Source: Haladaptatus caseinilyticus (GTDB taxonomy: Archaea > Halobacteriota > Halobacteria > Halobacteriales > Haladaptataceae). Taken from it: a DNA stretch of 64,000 bases. The stretch is from positions 310,001-374,000 of the forward strand of contig NZ_CP111042.1 in NCBI RefSeq assembly GCF_026248685.1, written 5' to 3'. Under the pieces are notes generated by a model. That model was given only the letters and a program-made list of their open reading frames with translations, ran no database searches and had not been told where the DNA came from. This document shows positions 60,295-64,000 of the stretch, in pieces (the stretch's first letter is position 1; each line of letters begins with the position of its first letter). A program made the position numbers and the translations under genes.

Positions 60295-61524
60295 TCACTT
60301 TTCGTACTGTTCGACGACGTCCCAGTCCAGTTCGATGCCCAGCCCTGGACTGTCGGGCACTTCGATGTGACCATCCTTGATGAGTGGTTCGTCCTGAGCC
60401 GCGAGGTCATCCCACCATTCGATCTCTCGAGCATGGTACTCAAGAGCGTGGAAGTTTGGCACCGTCGCGCCGACGTGGACCGTTGCCATCGTCGCGACCG
60501 GACTCCCGATGTTGTGTGGAACGAGCGTCTGATAGTACGCCTCGGCCATCTCTGCGATCTTTTTCGTTTCGGCGATACCTCCAGTTTTCGGAACGTCGGG
60601 AGCGAGGAAGCTCGCGCCCTGCTGGGAGATCAATTCTCTGAACCCATGGCGACCGTACAGGTTTTCACCCGTCAATATCGGCACGTCGACCTGCTCTGCG
60701 ACTGCGGTCGTCGCGTCGGCATTTTCGGGTGGGAGTGGGTCTTCGACCCAGGCAAGACCGTACCCTTCGATCGCTCGACAGAGACGGGTTGCTGTCTCCG
60801 GACTGAAGTTCCAGTGCAGGTCGACGGCGACTTCGGCGTCGTAGCCGATTTCGTCGGTTACCGCTTCCACGATTTGTTGTTTGTGTTCGATTTCTGGACC
60901 GTCGAAGTGTCGGGATTTCCTATTGATACGGCGGCCTGACGGAACGTCGAGATCGAATTTGACGATATCGAACCCGTCGTCGACAGTTGCACGAGCGGCA
61001 CGGGCATATGCCGCTGGTTCGTACGTTTCAGCGGATTGGCCCTCCTGTGCAGAGGAGACCATTGCTTCTCCTGCGTGGCAGTCAGCGTAAACCTGCACTG
61101 ACTCACGCATCTTCCCACCGAGGAGTTGGTACACCGGTTGCTCGAGAATCTTGCCTGCAAGATCCCAAAGGGCAATCTCCACACCACTAATGGCGATAGT
61201 ACCGATTCCCCATTGCGAACCACGACCTGAGAGGCTTTCTCGCATCAGGTGGTACAACCGTTCGACGTCGAGCGGATTTTCACCCTCGAGGACCGGCATA
61301 AGATAGTCAGTAATCACCTCGTGTACACCAGGAGACGGATAGCACTCACCGATTCCGGTGGTCCCGTCCTCGGCTTCGATAGTCACGATGGTCCACGGGA
61401 AGTTCCCGTCGACGACGACGGTATTGAGGGTAGAGATCGTTGGTAAGTCGGTCGTCCGAGTGGGCGTCTCGTCGAAATCGGCCCACATCGTTACGGCAAG
61501 TTCAGTGGCGAAGTCTTCGTACAT
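60295..61524 (-). CDS. Enolase-superfamily sugar-acid dehydratase (mandelate-racemase type)
   Basis: A 409-residue enzyme with the capping domain followed by a (beta/alpha)7-beta barrel. Metal ligands are Asp in VAVDLHWNF (near residue 226), Glu in AWVEDPLPPE (near 253) and Glu in LTGENLYG (near 279). The catalytic His is in LVPHNIGSP (near 333-341), with the paired Asp in FLAPDVPKTGG. The barrel-1 motif FDIVKFDLDVPSG (near 182) replaces the common KxK. This layout is that of galactonate/gluconate-type dehydratases, which form 2-keto-3-deoxy acids. It starts 2 bases after the Gfo/Idh gene, so the two are co-translated. Confidence 0.9.
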   Translation of the reverse strand: MYEDFATELAVTMWADFDETPTRTTDLPTISTLNTVVVDGNFPWTIVTIEAEDGTTGIGECYPSPGVHEVITDYLMPVLEGENPLDVERLYHLMRESLSGRGSQWGIGTIAISGVEIALWDLAGKILEQPVYQLLGGKMRESVQVYADCHAGEAMVSSAQEGQSAETYEPAAYARAARATVDDGFDIVKFDLDVPSGRRINRKSRHFDGPEIEHKQQIVEAVTDEIGYDAEVAVDLHWNFSPETATRLCRAIEGYGLAWVEDPLPPENADATTAVAEQVDVPILTGENLYGRHGFRELISQQGASFLAPDVPKTGGIAETKKIAEMAEAYYQTLVPHNIGSPVATMATVHVGATVPNFHALEYHAREIEWWDDLAAQDEPLIKDGHIEVPDSPGLGIELDWDVVEQYEK

Positions 61525-61526
61525 GA

Positions 61527-62615
61527 TCAGTGTGCGTGTGTAGATTCAAGTTCGGTTTGCTGGTACGTTTTGAAGAGGTCAATGATGACTCGAAGGTCGT
61601 CACGAGCCTCATCGAAGGGTGTTCGAACGGAGTTATCGCTCCGTACGCACTCTAGGAAGTGTTCGAGTTCTCGCTTGAATGGTTCATCGTATGAGGGAGT
61701 ATGCGCCGTGTCTTCTAGATCCTTCACACCACGTTTTAGACGGAGATCTGTGGGCGTATTCCGGATGAATGGGTTCGAGAAATCAAGTTTCAACATCTCC
61801 TCTGGACCGTCGACGCGGATGAACTGTTCGAACCACTTCCGGTCCGAATCACCCGTTTCGAGGACACAACGAACGTCGTTCTCGTATTCGAGGTGTGCGG
61901 TTGCGTATCGCCCGTCGGAGAAGACATCGACGTGTGAAACATTTGTGACTTTCCCGAACAGCCCTCGAAGCGCGTTGATGTCGTGACAGACATGGTCAAG
62001 CTGGAAATCATACGCGTTGATGAGCTCGTCGTCGTCAGTGTCAATAGCCCGTGCAATCTGGTTTCGACGCTCAGTCGCACTTTCCTCAACGAATCCGTTG
62101 GAGAGATCTGCATCGACTATATTGTACACCTCGCGAATAATCCGGCCGTGATCTGGATCCACATCGTACGACGTGACAACATCGACGTTATCGAACGCTT
62201 TGAGGTGTTCGTGAGCCTGTTCGTATGCAGGGTCGAACCGTTTCATATATGCGACCATCGAGACTGCGTCGGATGCATTCGCAGTTTCAATCATCCGGTT
62301 TGCATCCTCGAGAGTCACCGCAAGCGGCTTCTCGACGAGTGTGTGTATGTCTGCGTTAAGTGTTTTTACGACTACATCTGCGTGCGTATGTGCCGGCGTG
62401 AGTACGATAGCTGCGTCTATCTGATCACTGGCGCTCGTAAGCAATTCATCGACTGTCTGGTAGCGGTGTGGGACGTTGTATCTCTCTCCCAGTTCCTCGA
62501 CCCGATTTTCGGCGGGATCGACGAGGGCGTGAATCGATGCCTCGGGGAGTTCTGCCAGGTATGGGAGATGCATTACCTGGGCGATCGTTCCACAGCCTAT
62601 AACTGCAAATTGCAT
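61527..62615 (-). CDS. Gfo/Idh/MocA-family sugar dehydrogenase
   Basis: A 362-residue NAD(P)-dependent dehydrogenase. The N-terminal Rossmann fold has FAVIGCGTIAQVMHL (residues 2-16). The conserved EKP motif is HTLVEKPLAVTLEDANRM (Lys catalytic, near 93-99). The C-terminal alpha/beta domain has QLDHVCHDINALRGLFG (His-Asp pair, near 205). It oxidises a cyclic sugar or polyol (inositol-, glucose- or xylose-like), probably supplying a lactone to the dehydratase encoded next. The ATG at 62615 starts directly before the Rossmann strand; 62636 is an alternative. Confidence 0.9.
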   Translation of the reverse strand: MQFAVIGCGTIAQVMHLPYLAELPEASIHALVDPAENRVEELGERYNVPHRYQTVDELLTSASDQIDAAIVLTPAHTHADVVVKTLNADIHTLVEKPLAVTLEDANRMIETANASDAVSMVAYMKRFDPAYEQAHEHLKAFDNVDVVTSYDVDPDHGRIIREVYNIVDADLSNGFVEESATERRNQIARAIDTDDDELINAYDFQLDHVCHDINALRGLFGKVTNVSHVDVFSDGRYATAHLEYENDVRCVLETGDSDRKWFEQFIRVDGPEEMLKLDFSNPFIRNTPTDLRLKRGVKDLEDTAHTPSYDEPFKRELEHFLECVRSDNSVRTPFDEARDDLRVIIDLFKTYQQTELESTHAH

Positions 62616-62715
62616 CGTTTCGTTAGATGTTAACATTCCTTATTAATGCTTGGTATTCGATGGTTCACTTCAGCAATTTATCCCATGTATCTGTTAATTA
62701 CCCGTATTTTTATAT

Positions 62716-62740
62716 TCTATCACTAGCAACGAATGATAGA
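62716..62740. promoter_or_regulatory. Inverted repeat between divergent dehydrogenase and aldolase genes
   Basis: TCTATCA (62716-62722) and TGATAGA (62734-62740), perfect 7-base arms with an 11-base spacer, lie in the AT-rich divergent promoter region. Arm length and spacing are the same as in the inverted repeat at 59427, although the sequence differs. Confidence 0.45.
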
Positions 62741-62748
62741 GTCAACGT

Positions 62749-62856
62749 ATGAGTCACTGTCGCAGACAATCAGGTAACCAGAGGTCACGGTACCGGCGGA
62801 ACACGAGTATCAACACGAGCACACCAAGTACGGTCCTCTTTCGTACAGCACAATGA
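62749..62856 (+). CDS. Possible 35-codon leader ORF coupled to the aldolase gene
   Basis: ATG 62749 opens a basic, Ser/Arg/Thr-rich 35-residue frame (MSHCRRQSGNQRSRYRR...) whose TGA overlaps the aldolase ATG (ATGA at 62853). It could be a leader peptide or simply untranslated sequence. The composition is not haloarchaeal, so confidence is low. Confidence 0.2.
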   Translation: MSHCRRQSGNQRSRYRRNTSINTSTPSTVLFRTAQ

Positions 62857-63662
62857 GTGCCCTCAAATCTAAACTCGAAAATCGTACATATCCGATGGGA
62901 ACTTGGCTCTCCATCGGTCACCCCCGAGTCGCAGAGGTTTCCGCGACGGACGAAACAGACTTCGTCCTCATCGATACCGAACATACAACGATCGGACTAG
63001 AGACTGTAGAAAACATGTCTCGGGCGATTGAGTCAGCCTCCTCGTCCACCGATACACTCGTTCGTGTCCCCTGGAACGACCCTGTTCGGATAAAACGTGT
63101 GCTAGATATCGGTGTCGATGGGATTATGGTCCCGATGATCGATACGGTTGCAGAAGCAAGGGACTTCGTCACTGCGATGCGGTATCCGCCAGACGGAATC
63201 CGCGGCATCGCATCTGGCCGTGCCGCTGACGAGGGTGAATCCTTCGAAGAGTATGTGAAGAACGCGAATGGCAATCATGTCACTATCGTTCAGATAGAAA
63301 CCGAACAGGCCGTCGAAAATGCACCATCGATCGCAACCGTCGACGGTGTCGATGCACTCTTCGTCGGACCTGCCGACCTTTCCGCTGCGATCGGACGGTT
63401 CGGTCAGTGGGGCTCAGATGAATTCAACGAAATTCTCGAACGAGTGGTCAACGCCGCTCACGAGGCTGGCATTCCAATTGGAACACTCACCGTGAATGCC
63501 GAGCATGTGGACCTTCGAATTCAGCAGGGTTTTGATTTTTTGATCGTTGGAAAAGATACCGCCTCACTCACGAATGCGATTTCCGCGGCACGAGCGGAAT
63601 ACGATTCTGTCCTCTCAGAGAGGGCTACACAGTCGCAAGCAGCGAGTAAATTCGAAAGCTAA
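62853..63662 (+). CDS. HpcH/HpaI-family 2-keto-3-deoxy-sugar-acid aldolase
   Basis: A 269-residue class II (metal-dependent) aldolase. FVLIDTEHTTIGLET (residues ~37-51) holds the Asp-Glu-His cluster, VRVPWNDPVRIKRVLDIGVDGIMVP (~70-94) the substrate Arg and Gly-rich loop, and VQIETEQAVENA (~150) and LFVGPADLSAAIG (~172-184) the metal-binding Glu and Asp. In this family the enzyme cleaves 2-keto-3-deoxy acids to pyruvate and an aldehyde. This completes the route from the dehydratase at 60295. It is divergent from the Gfo/Idh gene. Confidence 0.9.
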   Translation: MSALKSKLENRTYPMGTWLSIGHPRVAEVSATDETDFVLIDTEHTTIGLETVENMSRAIESASSSTDTLVRVPWNDPVRIKRVLDIGVDGIMVPMIDTVAEARDFVTAMRYPPDGIRGIASGRAADEGESFEEYVKNANGNHVTIVQIETEQAVENAPSIATVDGVDALFVGPADLSAAIGRFGQWGSDEFNEILERVVNAAHEAGIPIGTLTVNAEHVDLRIQQGFDFLIVGKDTASLTNAISAARAEYDSVLSERATQSQAASKFES

Positions 63663-64000
63663 TTTAATTCGTCCGTTGAAGTTCACACGGGTTCATACTG
63701 TAATTCGTTGTATAAAGGGGAAAGAACGAGTCTTTTCGAAATTGGTTGTGTCAGATCTCCCGTGGCCACTCTTGCTAACCAGATATACGAGCGGATGGTT
63801 ACGATTCGTATTGTAATATATCGTTTTGTGAATCAACAACCGATGGATTCTACTCGTTCGGATCTCACGAACTATAGACGAGGCTGTCGGTGTGATTTTT
63901 CTCACGATAAAAGGTAGAGTGCGACCAAATTCAGGCATTATAGCTTACTACCTCTACTGATTAGATGCCGAAGAATTCTAGATAGAGGATCCACCCATGT
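63663..64000. other. Right-edge intergenic region
   Basis: About 340 AT-rich bases after the aldolase gene. The open frames here are short with poor composition, and I see no gene, repeat or RNA. Confidence 0.5.

Noticed and set aside
1-64000. tRNA or rRNA genes, including one next to the integrase as attachment site.
   Set aside because: I scanned for TPsiC-loop and anticodon-stem patterns by eye and found none I could support; a covariance-model search would be needed to be sure.

Overview
The window comes from an extremely halophilic archaeon (class Halobacteria). The main signs are very acidic proteins, many Tat signal peptides, and families that are largely haloarchaeal: HalOD1 output domains, DUF7344 winged helices, HTH_10 bacterio-opsin-activator-like regulators, a DUF1931-type short histone fold, F420-dependent LLM enzymes and paired HTH/PIN modules. 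G+C looks moderate for a haloarchaeon (about half, judged by eye). No rRNA, tRNA, ribosomal-protein or other core housekeeping genes are visible. With many toxin-antitoxin pairs, gene remnants and dispersed repeats, this points to a secondary replicon or an accessory island.

Layout. 0.3-5.9 kb: a decayed gene tail, a HAD phosphatase, a membrane-anchored winged helix, a catalytically dead MCM-helicase derivative, two Tat-exported low-complexity proteins, a very lysine-rich protein and a short histone-fold protein. 6-12.8 kb: toxin-antitoxin-type modules and small membrane proteins. 11-23.7 kb: six copies or fragments of a SWIM zinc-finger gene and five fragments of an SprT-like metalloprotease gene, interleaved with a carbonic anhydrase, a RHH/PIN pair, two HTH_10 regulators (one broken by a stop codon), two DoxX proteins and a cupredoxin. 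24-31 kb: an exported protein, a CPA-type antiporter with RCK domains, a GH10 xylanase bracketed by two direct repeats, and two methyltransferases. 31.5-36.5 kb: a regulatory cluster with five HalOD1 proteins, three DUF7344 proteins and an HTH-less bat-like sensor.

37.5-39.7 kb is the most unusual part. About 1.5 kb without credible genes carries roughly 15-18 sites of a near-palindrome (GGACAGTCC on the left, its complement GGACTGTCC on the right) around a central block of GGCACCC sites. It is followed by a winged-helix/coiled-coil protein with its own repeated operator-like upstream sites. A truncated plasmid-type ATPase and a tyrosine recombinase follow. I read this as a possible centromere or iteron region of a plasmid or integrated element with its DNA-binding protein; this is inference.

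42-49 kb: a VapBC pair flanked by imperfect direct repeats, a P450 with a frameshift in its heme signature, more small membrane proteins, a MazF/PemK-type toxin with a frameshift next to an intact antitoxin, and several copies of a dispersed repeat.

49.3-63.7 kb: a catabolic island for a sugar, polyol or sugar acid. One minus-strand transcription unit runs from a solute-binding lipoprotein through two permeases and an ATPase to an LLM oxidoreductase, a ThDP enzyme and an aldo/keto reductase. Around it are an IolE-type TIM barrel, an enolase-superfamily dehydratase, a Gfo/Idh dehydrogenase, an HpcH/HpaI aldolase and a Zn-alcohol dehydrogenase. Together they could import a carbohydrate, oxidise it, dehydrate it to a 2-keto-3-deoxy acid and cleave it.

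At least five genes are broken by 1-2 base indels or a stop. This may be real decay, but assembly or homopolymer errors must be excluded first.
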